Shown here: positions 52,361-63,626 of the stretch, one piece after another
Position numbering within the stretch: position 1 is the stretch's first letter
How the letters are laid out: each line of letters starts with the position of its first letter
Origin: Rhodotorula mucilaginosa
Taxonomy: Eukaryota > Basidiomycota > Microbotryomycetes > Sporidiobolales > Sporidiobolaceae
Assembly (NCBI GenBank): GCA_034406715.1
Contig: CP137873.1
Coordinates: forward strand, 1 to 64,000
Direction: 5' to 3'
DNA: 64,000 nt
Program-made: the position numbers and the translations under genes
Notes under the pieces: model-generated
What the model was told of the DNA's origin: nothing
The model's input: only the letters and a program-made list of their open reading frames with translations
Database searches by the model: none

Positions 52361-54541
52361 GATGGCAGCTGACCCCGACATCGAAGGGGGAGGAGCTTAC
52401 CCGGGACCGTTCCTTCTCCCTATCTCGATTAACGGCAAGGACGGTTTCCAAGGAATGGCGGATACCGGTGCATCGCACTCGGTAATGAAGCATTCCCTTC
52501 CGAGTCTGGCCGGCATCCCTGTGCGTAGTTACAAGAAGCCGCAGAAGATTGGCATGTCAGCAAAAGGCTTGAGTGTTACGGCATTCAAGTATGTTGAATG
52601 CGAGATGACCGTCGGTGGCATCACGAAGGACTGGCGCTTCATCCTCTTGAACATTGCGGAGGATGTCGTGCTTGGCCGCGACTTCATGCGCGAGCACAAG
52701 GTGTTGATGGAGTTCAACCCGGACCGCTTCGTAGTCCGTGACCGCGAAGGATCCACGCCTTCTCCGAGGCAGCCGAAGCGAAGGCTTGCTCACCTGAAGG
52801 AGAAACGGCGGATCGAGATGCTCACCCGCACAGCGGCAGCATCTCCATACTCTAGTGATACGCCACCGGCGCACGAGCGGAAGTCCGAGCCCGAGCCGCT
52901 GAAACTGTGCCCGTACGAGTTGCTCAGCTACTCGTCCAAGTTGATCTCGAGGGAGCAGGGCAACGTACTGGGCTGGATTCCGCCGCGCGAAGTCATTGAC
53001 GAGTTCAAGAACGAGCTTGTCGAGTACTACTGGAAGAAAGGCACGATCCTCAGCAAGGAAGAAATCATGCCTTGCCCGCCGCACCGCGGAGCACTCGACC
53101 ACGACGTACCGTACATCTCGGAGGACTCGTCTGTGCCTCCGGCGCAGGCGTACCCGTGGAGTCGAGCTCAGAAGGAGCCGATGCTCGAAATGCTTGAAGG
53201 CTATGAGCGAGGTGGTCAGTTTGTGCCCACGGCTCTGCACGCGACGGCGCCTCTCGTTCCGAAGCTCAAAAAGAACGGACGAGGACGCCCTGTGAACGAC
53301 TTACGCAAGCGCAATGCGATTACGGTACCGCTCCCGCTACAACCGGTCAACGCAGACACAATGGTCAATGACGTGGCCGCGGCGCCGCTGAAAATGGGCG
53401 TCGATCTGATGAAAGCGTTCGAGCAAGTTGCTGCAACGGAAGACACGTGTAAGAAAAACATCGTCGCAACTCCCGTAGGCAACTTCATGGTGCGCACAGC
53501 AATGCAAGGAGACCAAAACTCACCGGCCTCGTTGCAGCGCTTGATGAACTACGTGTTCCACAGAAAGATGGACCGCAGTCTGCGGACCTACGCCGACAAT
53601 GCGTGGGTCCTCGCAACGACGTGGAACCGCTTCACCGCCGATGTCTGTGACTTCTTTGCGAGATGCTACATGTGGAATTTGGTGGTCAGCGAAGAGTCCA
53701 TCCAGATGTGCCCGGAAGAAGCCGAGATCCTCGGAAGGAGGATCAAGGATGGCGAGATCAGCATGTCCCTGAAACAGGTCGATGCGATCTTGAACTACGT
53801 CAAGCCGACGACGCAGAAGTCGCTAAGGCGCTTTTTGGGTCTGGTGGAATGGCACGCACCCTTCATTCCGAATCTCGCATCCGCAGCCGCACCGCTGCAT
53901 GACTTGACCGGCTCGGAGCCGTGGCAATGGAGCAAGCTCCACGATCTGTCATTCGCGCGAGTAAAGGAGTTGATCAGCAAAGACATCAAGCTGACTCCGG
54001 TCAACCTTGCCACACTCGCTCCGCAAGGCACTTCTCCGATTCACCGCACGGAGCCTCCGGCCCCCGGCAAAGAAGTAGTGAATGAAACGGAAGGCAATTA
54101 CCTCTTTGTCTTTACTGACGCTTCGCAAGTCGGTACCTCCGGAGTGCTTGCTATCGGAAAGAATTGGTGGTCAGCGAAGCCCGTCGGATACTGCTCGCGA
54201 AAGCACGACACCGCGAGATCGCGATGGGGCGCGTACAAGCAAGAGCTTGTCGCCCCCGTCAATGCAGCCGAAGTCTGGAAAGACGTACTGATGGGTCAAC
54301 ATGTTGTCATCGTAACCGATAACGAGTCCGTCTCGAAAATCGGACGACAGGGCGAAAACGAAGAATGGCAGTCGAAGGTAGCTGAGAAGTTGTCGATCCT
54401 GGATTACGAGATCAATTGGATTCCGGGTCAGTACAATGTTGCTGTGGACGCCTTGAGCCGGCAGTATGAGGATGGTGATCCCGAGGAACCCGAGGTCCTC
54501 CCGGTCTTCAACCTCCTCGATGAGGAGGACGACGACGGCCG
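52361..54541 (+). mobile_element. Protease, reverse transcriptase and RNase H region of the gypsy element
   Basis: An aspartic protease signature (MADTGASHSVM) near 52455, a reverse transcriptase region at about 53000-53900 and an RNase H start (FVFTDASQVGTSGVLAIG) near 54100 appear in the Ty3/gypsy order. The region ends at the nested hAT-like element. Treated as a relic; state not evaluated residue by residue. Confidence 0.85.
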
Positions 54542-56491
54542 TAGAGAATGTTGCCGTTCAGAACGGGGCCTGAACGGGGTACGGGGATTTGTACGGCGTT
54601 ACGTACGGGGCACGGGCCCCCCGTACGCCGTGCTGCACCCGTCGCGACGACGAAAGTCCCGTCCCACGGGAAAGTACGGGCTTCAAGAAACTTGCAGCAA
54701 CTGTAGAGGGTTCTGCATTGCATAAATAGCATTACTAGACCTACTGGCACCCTCACAGAGCAGATCCCAAAAAAGGCTCGCAAGGTCCGCGGAGTCGAGC
54801 GGCCTGAGCGGCCTGAGCGGCAAGAAGTCGGTCGGAGCGAAGTCCGCCTCGTCTCTTGCTCTCTCTTGCTCACTGGCAGCGCTTTACCTCATGTACGCAG
54901 CGCCAGCGGGAGGAGTATCGCTAGCATGACGCCTCCAGCAGCTCTCGGCAACGCTTGAACGTGCATCCACGGATCAGAAAAGGGTGGGAAACATTGGGCA
55001 CGTCGAGTGAGTCTTCTGCCCGCTCTCTCTTTCTCGCGGCACGCTGCTCTTGGCCACCAATCTGTGCTGCACCCCCACCCCTGAATCTGGTGGTGGTGCC
55101 GGATGGCCTACACTGCTGTGGGCGAGGGCGAATCCTGGGTGAGCGCTCTGCTCTTCTTGGCACCGCTGGTGAAGTCGGCGACCGGTTGGCAAATCCAGCG
55201 GCGCACGCGAAATCCGTGGACGTCTTATAAATCGTTTGCGCAATGGGCGCTCCAGGCGTGGGAGAAACCGGCCGAACCGCTGCTGACTTTGCACTCGATC
55301 TCTCCCCTTTTTGACCCTCTCGCCGTCAGAGACACTCAAGACGCTCGCGCTTCTTATAGCTATCTCTCCATTGCATACGCTAGCGCCACTGCGAGTCAAG
55401 TCATTCCTCCAATGCTGCAGCGCCGACATCGACAGCCTCGTCTTCCGCCTGATCGGCTTCTTCGACTCATTCCTCGCCTCCCCTTGCTGTTTCGGGTGAG
55501 TTCACGGCCTTCCCTATCATCGCTTCTGTCCTCCATACTCTTCCTTCGCTCGCAACAGCTCCTCTAACCCTAACCACGCCATCCCGCGCGCGACTCTCCT
55601 CGCCTCCCTCCGACTCAAATCGCCCTCCCTCGCCTATCTTCTTGGCGACCCTCGCGCGACAAAGGCGACACTCCGGTTCCTCGCCGATTCGGGCCGTTTT
55701 GACTCGCTTTACTGCCCGCCCTCGGAGGATCCATCTGTTTAGTCTCTGCATACGTTCTGTGCCCCCCCCCCCCCCCCCTTTCCTGTCTCACCCTGATCCA
55801 CTATACCCTTCATCCTTTCCAACCTGATTTTCCCGACTCAAACGAGCGGGTTTTTTCTTCGGGCCTTTCCTCGCTTCCTCACTTTGTGTAGTATCCTTGG
55901 TCTACAAGGGCTTAATAGCTCGACATGACTTGAAACAAGACTTATCTATCTATCTATCCTCCCCCGTCATCCTCCTGCCTCCTTCTCTTGCCGAGAATCC
56001 CTCCATCACCTCACCATCGGAAGCAAGCTGATCTTACCTCGCTTTTGCCTGCGCGCAGTATGCTATCATCAGAGAGTTCAATCTGGTCGCTCTCAGCAAG
56101 GACCAATCCCGGTTGACGGGTCATGCCGCGACTCGGAAAACCGACGATGGTAGGAACGGACTTGCCGCGGGGCAACGAGGTGCTCTTCCCCGGCTCTTTG
56201 GGCTCCGCTTTGGCCCACAGTTGGAGCTGGATGGTGTACACCAGTAGAGGAGCAGAGATGGAATACTCATTATACATCAACAGGTTGGCGAAGTCTCGGA
56301 ACACGAGCAGAGATCTTTGGACTCGAAAGCAGGCAAGTCTGACCCGTACACCCCGTCGCACGGGCCGTACCCCCGTACTGTACGGGGTACGGGAGGCCCG
56401 TGCCCGTATGCTTCCCCGGCGGCCAAAAGTCGGCATTTTTTGCCCCGTGCCCGTTGCACGGGAGGGCACGGGTACGGGACAACATTCTCTA
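54542..56491. mobile_element. hAT-like DNA transposon nested in the gypsy pol region
   Basis: A 1,950 bp element with 12-bp terminal inverted repeats TAGAGAATGTTG / CAACATTCTCTA and a perfect 8-bp target duplication GACGGCCG (54534-54541 and 56492-56499), the hAT signature. The outer about 150 bp at each end is packed with GTACGGG/CCCGTAC and GGGCACGGG words, which look like subterminal transposase-binding repeats. I see no hAT transposase or BED finger in the interior, so it is probably non-autonomous. It contains a LINE fragment at about 55577-55965. Confidence 0.9.
55577..55965 (+). mobile_element. 5'-truncated LINE fragment nested in the hAT-like element
   Basis: The fragment codes the last about 55 residues of LINE ORF2 ([20 protein letters not shown], then [14 protein letters not shown] and stop), followed by a C-run, the 3' UTR with GGTCTACAAGGGC and a TATCTATCTATC tail. 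A TAACCCTAACC stretch lies directly at its 5' truncation point. No clear target duplication was found. Confidence 0.88.
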
Positions 56492-56499
56492 GACGGCCG

Positions 56500-58350
56500 C
56501 ATCCGCGAGTTCCGCGCCCTCGACCGTCCACAGCGCAATCGAAAGGCGCCTGCGTTTCATGACAAGTACGTCATTCCGGCGGGACGGCGTAAGACTGGCG
56601 CCGAAGCCATCTTCGCCGAACGCGAGGGGAGCGATGAAGAGGAACCAATGCCCCCTCTGATCCCGATCAACGACGCTGCCCCTCCGCGAAGCTCCGAAAA
56701 GAGAGCAAGGCCCTCATACAGCCCCATCCGCGCACGCGCGCCCGGGGAGGGAGCAGTAGCAGAACCGGACTTGGAAGCGCACGCACCGCTTCTCGTCCCT
56801 CCAGCTCCAGCTCGACCGAAGGCGAAAAAGAAAGGTCGAGGTCGTCAAGCCAAAGCCAAGAAAGGCTGGACCGATAAAGCAGAGAAAGTCCGCACGCTTC
56901 GAGCAGAGCAGGCGTGGGAAGAGTCGAAGGACGAGATCGATCCCTCGTGGCTGCCCCACTTCCTCGAAGAGCTCTCGAAAGCGCAAAGACGTGACGTCGA
57001 CTTCGGAAAAGTCTTATCGGACATAGATGCCTTTGACGAGTACACGATTGACAAGCAAGGACTACTTTGGCAGCACGACGATGAGTTGGGCGAACGCTTG
57101 TGCATTCCGCAAGGAACTTTCAACGGCAGGAGCTTCCGAGAAATTTATCTCGAACACGTGCATAGCGTTCTCGGGCATTCAGGCACCACCATCATGTTGC
57201 ATACGCTGCGGCAGATGGCTTACTGGCCCTTACTTGCGAAACATGTTCGAGAGTACTGCCGCACTTGCATTCCCTGCCAAGCGTGCAAAACAGAGCGCGC
57301 GAGGGCTCGCGGAAAGCTACACGCGATCAAACCGCCCACCCGCGCATACGAACAGATCAGCATCGATTTCACCGGACCTCATCCGACCAGCTACGATGTC
57401 GAGGGCGTGCCGAGAAATTACATTTTCACCGTGATCGACGCCGCCACCGGAGAAGCGAAGCTGATTCCCTGCCATCAAACGGGACTTACAGCCGAGAAGT
57501 GTGCAAAGATCTTCTTGGAGAAGGTATACCCCTCGTGGGGCGTTCCGAAGCGGATCCTCTCGGATCAAGATGCGCGCTGGGTTTCGAGTTTCTGGCAAAG
57601 CTTCCACAGCACGATCGGAACCACGCTCAGCATGTCCACAGCTTATCATCCGCAGAGTAATGGAAAGGTTGAGCGCTTGCACGCCACTATGAACGCGATT
57701 TTCCGACAGCTCGTCTCGGAAAATCAATCGGACTGGGCGTCAATGCTGCCGCATGTAGAGTTCGCAGTCAATTCTACAAGGAACGCCTCGGGCTCTAGCC
57801 CATTTGAGCTCACGCGCGTATTTCCGCCGAGCGTCATGCCCTCTGGACTCAGAGCCTCCGGCGACGACGATGTCGATGAGCTGCTCGAGAAGGCTAAGAT
57901 GCGCAATGAGTTGGCCAAAGATCTCCTCGCAAGAGCGCGCATAGAGCAGACTTATTTTGCAAACTTGAAGCGTAGACCCGATCATATCCCGCGGGGAACT
58001 TTGGCCGAGGGTCTCGGCAAGGAAGAGGCCCAAGCGTACTGGGTCCGAACCCACAATTGGCGGACGGTTATCGGACGTTCCCGATCCTTCGTTCCTCCCT
58101 ACGACGGACCGTTCCGCTGCATACGCTACGACCCAAGCAACTCGACTTACGAGCTCGCTCTTCCGTCTCGATACACCTCTCGTGGGATCTCGCCGATCTT
58201 CCACGCGTCCCAAGTAAAACCGTACGTCGCTTCCGACAACTCTCTCTTCCCTGAGCGGAGGTTTGACTCGGTCCCCTGGTTCCCTCTTGATACAGTCGAA
58301 CCTATGGCTACTCCCACCAACGCCAACGCCCCCGCTGCCGCCTCGAGCGC
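56500..58350 (+). mobile_element. Integrase region of the gypsy element
   Basis: An HHCC zinc-binding part (HVHSVLGHSG and CIPCQAC, about 57160-57290) is followed by a catalytic core of the DDE type (DFTGPHP, then SDQDARWVSSFW and NGKVERLHA, about 57360-57700). A C-terminal segment like the gypsy GPY/F region (FVPPYDGPFRC) lies near 58090. Family placement is Ty3/gypsy. Confidence 0.88.
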
Positions 58351-59726
58351 ACCGGCCGGCGCACTCGACATGTGCAATGCCGCGAACGTCGATCGCTACC
58401 TCGACTACTTCACCGACGTCGAGGACGGCAAGCGATCGGTCACGCTCTACACCAAGTTCTACGGCGGAGCGTACCGCTACGTCCAGGGCGGGACCTACGG
58501 CCACACGGCCCAGGCCCCAAAGCTCGTCGAGTTCGCGCTCGAGCGAACTTTCGGCAAGACCGCGGACTGGTCGAAGTTGCCCGACCGCTCGCACGAAGAC
58601 CACGTACGTGAACGAGGTCTTGAATCTGAGCTTGCAGAGCTTCGTGAGCTGAAATCTGTCTACAGGTCAACCGCCAGCGCGAGTTTGAGCAGCGCCGCTC
58701 CAACAAGACCCACAAGATCAAGTCGGGAGGAGGCCCCAACAAACCGGCCAACGACACGGCCGGAGCACAGGGGCGCCAGCCCCGCGCCGTCACCGACGTC
58801 ACGCTCAAGCAGGAGTACAACAAGGGTTGGGCGGACGGCACCAGGGACGGCCGGAAGGCCGCCCTCGACGAGCTCAAGATTCCCGCCGAGATTGCTGACG
58901 CGTACCGACGCGCAATGGACTATTTTTCGACGGGAGGAGCCTGCCCAGAGTACCACTACGAGGTCCCCGGCGCCATGGTCGTCTTCATTCGCACCTCCGA
59001 GTTCGACAACTGGTCGCGCTGCTGGGTCGGGGTCCCAACCTTCGCCTCGCTCGGCATCGTCTTCCCATTCTAAGTCTCTTCCTCTCTCTTTCTTTTCGAA
59101 CGTCACTAACACTACCTCCGATTGCAGATGATATCCTACACCGCGCTGGTCACAAAGCACCGGCCGCCGCCTCAAGACGCCGTCGCCCAACTTAGGTGGT
59201 GTTGGTGGAACTTCTCGCTCGGACTTGGTCGTAGCTTCCTCTCTCTTTAGCACTCCACCCCCCCTCGCTCCTATCCTCTCAAAATCTATACTTGAGTCAC
59301 TGTTTATTGGCTCTGGCCCGTCTACGACTCGCTACGCACGTCTCCGACTAGCTACGACCCAGAACTGAGCAGGACGCCTTCTCTCGCATCGAGCTCGAGA
59401 GCGGTGCGCCCTGCACGCGCGCCGACTTTGACCAACGCTGCGCCGAGGCGGATGCCTCTCGCAAGCGCGCACGCGAGGAGCAACAGCAGCGCGACTATGC
59501 GGCCGCGACTCGCGACATCCCAGGCTTCGGGATTCAGAGTCCGCCGAAGCGAGTCCGTCCCGACGAGCCTCGCCGCGCATCGCCCACTCCGTCGGTCAGC
59601 TCGACCGTCACCGGTCTCGCTACCGCCACGCAAGGACTCTCGACTTCCGAAGATGGCAAAATGGAGGAGTAATTACAGGGACTACTACGGAACATGGTAA
59701 GCTTCCCGCTTCTCGCCCGGGGAGGA
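58351..59726 (+). mobile_element. 3' interior of the gypsy element, extra segment after integrase
   Basis: About 1.4 kb lies between integrase and the 3' LTR. It includes coding-like stretches (VDRYLDYFTDVEDGKRSVTL, GGAYRYVQGGTYGHTAQ) unlike integrase or a chromodomain. I do not recognise them. They could be element-specific or captured host sequence. A purine-rich GGGGAGGA just before 59727 may be the polypurine tract. Confidence 0.55.
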
Positions 59727-60106
59727 TGTCAGGAGGCGAGCGGCCGATCACTCGCTCGTCCATGCTTACGCACACCCCGCTCCTGATCACCTCTCGGCAC
59801 CCGACACTCCACACTGTACCCCGTCCCTCTCTACTCTCGGCACCTCCCTTTTCCCTCGGTGTTTCTCTCCCCTTCTATATCCGATCCCTCTCTTTTCCCT
59901 CGCTCCTCTCGTCGCTCTCCCTCTCTCCCTCTTTTCTCTTTCTTCGTCTACTCTCGAAGATCCCTTCCCCCGTAGATCCTTTATCTACTCGTGACCTAGT
60001 ATTGCAATCCCCGCTATACACCGTCACTTCTGCGCACGCCAAACCCGAACTCTCGTTAGCGTCGCTTTGAGCTCCTCCCCTCGAGTCGGCTCATCTGGCG
60101 CTTACA
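59727..60106 (+). repeat. 3' LTR of the gypsy element
   Basis: 380 bp, TGTCAGGAGG to GGCGCTTACA, followed by GTGAG, the right copy of the target duplication. Confidence 0.95.
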
Positions 60107-60469
60107 GTGAGCCTCGAGGTGGGTGCGCGAGAAAGAGATTTGAAGCGCCTTCGAGAGCCCTAGTCGAGGGTAAGTCAAGTTGGGCTCAACGAGGGCTTGA
60201 GAACCCCATTGTCAAGTCCGTGGGGGAGTCTCAGCCGTAAAGACCCCCTGTTCAAGCCCCAGCGCAAAGTCACTCTCAAGCACAGCCAGAACTGGTGTCT
60301 CCCCACCGGCCTGGAAGAACCTCCTACCTGAGAGACATGCAAAGGATCTCAAACAGCCCCCTCGCAGCTTGCAGGGAACCTGGATGAATGACAGAGGCAG
60401 CACAAGGAAAAGTGTGCGCCAGGAGTGGGGCGGGTCAAACAGAAAATAACTCAAAGCTGTTCCTATTGG
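60107..60469. other. Spacer between gypsy element and tRNA block
   Basis: About 360 bp without a recognisable gene. It begins with the GTGAG target duplication. Confidence 0.5.
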
Positions 60470-60493
60470 TAAAGATGGACTCGGCTAACTTGA

Positions 60494-60576
60494 AGCGTTG
60501 TGGCGCAGTTTGGCAGCGCGTGGGGCTCATATCATTTGAAACCCCAATGTCCTTGGATCGAAGCCAAGCAACGCTA
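60494..60576 (+). tRNA. Initiator tRNA-Met (CAT) with a 9-nt intron, second copy
   Basis: The same 83 nt gene as at 33071-33153: A1-T72 pair, ATCGAAG T loop, CAT anticodon. The only change seen is inside the intron (TCATTTGAA here, TCACTTGAA there). A T-run follows. The gypsy 3' LTR ends 387 bp upstream. Confidence 0.88.
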
Positions 60577-60868
60577 CATTTTTTTTGGTCGCCTACCAAG
60601 GCCTTTTTCCTTTTGCGTCCTGTCGCACTTAACAGAGTGGCCTTGTCTTTGATCACTCTAGTTTCTGTGTATTGCTTATGCTCACATTAATGCTTCAAGC
60701 CTGGTCCCACCTGTATGCATAGTGGTCCAAAAAGAGGTGATCCGGGAAACAAAAGGGTGCGCTGCTATTCCCCTTGCCAAACAGGCTTCCTCCTTTGCGT
60801 ATGGTGAGCAAGTCCGTCGAGAAGAGGTGCACAGAAGTGCACAGGGCAGTAAGAAGCAAAAAGAAACC

Positions 60869-60961
60869 GACCAGAGCAGGATTTGAACCTGCGCAGGCAA
60901 AGCCTAATAGATAGCGAGTTCATTCGAGTCTATCCCCTTAGACCGCTCGGGCATCTGGCCA
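60869..60961 (-). tRNA. tRNA-Ser, likely CGA, with a short intron, second copy
   Basis: 93 nt, identical by eye to 32687-32779, including the acceptor stem GGCCAGA/TCTGGTC, the 10-nt putative intron and the long variable arm. Confidence 0.85.
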
Positions 60962-60963
60962 TT

Positions 60964-61255
60964 ATGCACAGATGCACAGATTTGACATATACATCAGGCT
61001 ATTGGCGCTGCCGACCCACAGGGCCGCAAATCAAGTCCATCCAACATCCCCGAACCGCGTGTGTGGTCTCTTTTCCGTTCGTAAAGGCCCGATGCAACCT
61101 CCGCGAGCCAGCCAACGTCCACCGTCCGCGGCAGCATAAATGTTCTGAGGCGGTGCAGAGGCCGGCTTCACGCGGAACGACAAAAGTTTGAAAGCTCGCT
61201 GTCCTGACATTCACGGTCGTGGGTCCCTGCACGCAAAGCCTTTCAGTGCTCCTCG
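60964..61255. promoter_or_regulatory. Upstream region of the DEAD-box helicase gene
   Basis: 292 bp between the tRNA block and the helicase ATG. It should include the promoter. No TATA box was identified. Confidence 0.4.
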
Positions 61256-63626
61256 ATGTTTCGCCTAGCACGCTCCACGCTGAGGCTGGCCGTCCGTGCC
61301 CCCGCGGTCCTTCCGCCGACGCGCCTGGCACCAATATCGTGGATCCGAGCCGATCCAGCTCTTCGACTCGGTGTGTGGCAACCTCTCTACTGCCTGGCGC
61401 AGCGCCGAGCTGACGAACGATATTTACCTCTAGCTCGCCTGCATGCCGCGCAACTTCGGACGTTTGCCAGCTCGTCTTTCCGGCTCACAGAAGCGGAGGC
61501 TGCTGCCGCATCTACTGGACTCCCCGTCGACAAGACCTATCAGTCGATCAAGGCGGCCCTTCATGCACCTGTCTATCGCGCGGTCACGGAAAGGTACGTC
61601 ATCCGATTGGCCGGCGAGATGTGCGAGATGAACCGCCAGAGCTAATAGCCCAATCTTGGGATTCCATCGCAGGCCTTTCAAGTACGATACGATGACGGAC
61701 GTCCAGGCCGCCGTCATGTCCCGCCTTCCTCGCCTCTCGGCCTCGCCCGAACTCTCGGGAGAAGGCGACGCCGTCGAGCACGCTCAGGATCTGCTGGTCC
61801 GAGCGAAAACCGGCACGGGCAAAACTCTCGGGTTTCTCATTCCCGCGCTCGAGGGACGGTTGCGGAACCTGGAGAACTTCCTTGCCACTTACAAGGAGGA
61901 GAACCCGGACGCCAAGCCGATAGAAGCCAAGAAGGCCCTCGCTGCTTACGCGAAATCGACCGTCGGCGCCCTGATCTTGTCGCCAACGCGCGAATTGGCG
62001 ACGCAAATCGCCAACGAAGCGATCGCCTTGACGACGCACTTGCCGCAATTCGGCGTGCGCCTTCTCGTCGGAGGGTCGTCGAAATCGGCGCAGCTTCGCG
62101 AATGGTACCGGAGCCCGAGCAACGACATCGTGGTTGCGACGCCCGGACGCTGCGTCGACCTGCTGCAGACAGAGTCGATGATCCGCAAGCCGATCGAGAA
62201 CGCACGGATGTTGATCCTCGACGAAGCCGACACGCTCCTCGACATGGGTTTCGCCGACGACATCGCGTCGGTGACGCAGCACCTGCCGGACACCGCCCAC
62301 CGACAAACGTTCTTGTTCTCGGCCACCGTGTCCAAGTCGATCCGAGAGGTCGCACGGAAGAGCTTGAAGAAGGACCACGAGTATATCGACACGGTTCCGG
62401 TCGACGAGGTCGACACGCATCTCCACATCCCGCAGTACCACACCATCCTCCCGTCTGCGGCCGACCAAATGGAGCACATCCTTCGACTCATTGCCCACGA
62501 CCAGCTTCTTTACGCCCGCGACGCCGCCAAGAACGGTGGTACCGGAGGCGGCAAGACGGTGGTCTTCCTCCCGACCACTCGCCTGACGCAGCTGTTCTCG
62601 CAAATCCTGTCCTCGATGAAGACGCACCTGCCGTGGGGACGCGACACACTCGTGGTCGAGATCCACTCGAAGAAGACCCAGGAGCAACGGACTCGGGCGT
62701 CGGACATGTTCCGGCGCGCGTCGACGGGCTACTCGGTACTCGTCACTTCGGACGTGTCGGCTCGCGGAGTCGACTATCCCGGCGTCACGCGTGTCATCCA
62801 AGTCGGAATCCCGGGTTCGCGCGATCTGTACATTCATCGCGTCGGCCGAACGGGTCGTGCCGGCAAGGCTGGGCGCGGCGACCTCGTCCTCCTCCCGTGG
62901 GAGAGCGGCTTCGTCTCGTGGCAGTTGAACGACATCCCACTCAAGCCGTGCCCGGTCGGCGAGCTGCAGGCGGAGGTCGAAACCCTCACGCGGGAATGGG
63001 ATGCCGATCCTCCCACGTTTGCGCTTCCTGCCCCCGAGCCGAAAGAGTCCGGGTACCGATCGCGCGGGAACTTCTCGCGTGCTCCTCGTCCCGTGTCCAT
63101 CCCGAAGGCCCTTTCGCCTCGTCTTGAATCGCTCTCTGAATCGCTCAAAACCAACGTCATCCCGACTCTCGACATGCTCTCGGTCCGCGAGACGTTCGCC
63201 TCCTTGCTCGGCTACTATATCAACAAGGCGCACGAACTCCGAACGACAAAGGAGGTCGTACTGACCGGCCTCAAGAAGTGGTCGGTCGAGGCTGCCGGCT
63301 TGGACGAAGAGCCGTACGTCAGTCCCGAATTCCTCAAGAAGCTCGGCTACAACGACGGTCGGACGAAGCGGCGAGGCACTGTGCGGCGAGAGTACGAGGA
63401 CCACGGGCGCGCCGGTGCCTCTCCGTGGGAACGCCGTGGCCGTCAGACATCCGGAGGAGCTCGCGGCGGCCGCGACGACGCCCGCGGGGGTGGGCGCTAC
63501 GATGACCGGCCGCGCCGGTACGGTGGCGGGCGCGACGATTACGGCGCTAGACCCTCTCGGCGGTTCGAGCAGGACAGCTACGGCTCGCAGCGCCGCGGCA
63601 GCGGAGGCGGTCGGGACTCGTATTGA
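61256..63626 (+). CDS. MSS116: Mitochondrial DEAD-box RNA helicase, Mss116 type
   Basis: Two exons (61256-61593, 61673-63626) give 763 residues. The N-terminus MFRLARSTLRLAVRAPA is a typical mitochondrial presequence: Arg-rich, amphipathic, without acidic residues. The helicase core shows the Q motif region (PFKYDTMTDVQ), I AKTGTGKT, Ia PTRELATQ, Ib TPGR, II DEAD, III SAT, V TSDVSARGVDYPG and VI HRVGRTGR. The insert before motif I and the C-terminal extension fit the Mss116 group, which unwinds group I and II intron RNA and aids mitochondrial translation. The tail is rich in RGG, GGR and YGG units for RNA binding. The single intron splits codon 113. Confidence 0.93.

Larger units (their letters stand above)
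49650..60106 (+). mobile_element. Ty3/gypsy (Metaviridae-type) LTR retrotransposon with nested DNA transposon
   Basis: This is a fossil element of about 10.5 kb: two 380 bp LTRs (TG...CA ends, about two differences between them), a 5-bp target duplication GTGAG on both sides (49645-49649 and 60107-60111), a gag-like region, then protease, reverse transcriptase and RNase H, then integrase. The order with integrase last is that of Ty3/gypsy. A 1,950 bp hAT-like element splits the pol region. Including that insertion it appears broken in several (roughly three to five) places. Near-identical LTRs indicate a recent insertion; the nested insertion is younger still. Confidence 0.93.
60470..60963. 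repeat. Inverted duplication, copy 2
   Basis: This is the reverse complement of 32685-33177, with only a handful of base differences over about 493 bp. It carries initiator tRNA-Met and tRNA-Ser in the opposite orientation to copy 1. Confidence 0.93.

Noticed and set aside
28100-60500. Centromere as an explanation for the repeat-rich island
   Set aside because: It is only about 28 kb from a telomere, and no satellite array or other centromere-specific signal was seen.
61599-63404. A 601-codon minus-strand frame opposite the helicase
   Set aside because: It is antisense to a fully conserved DEAD-box protein; its composition (Arg, Asp, Val) is the usual mirror of the coding strand.
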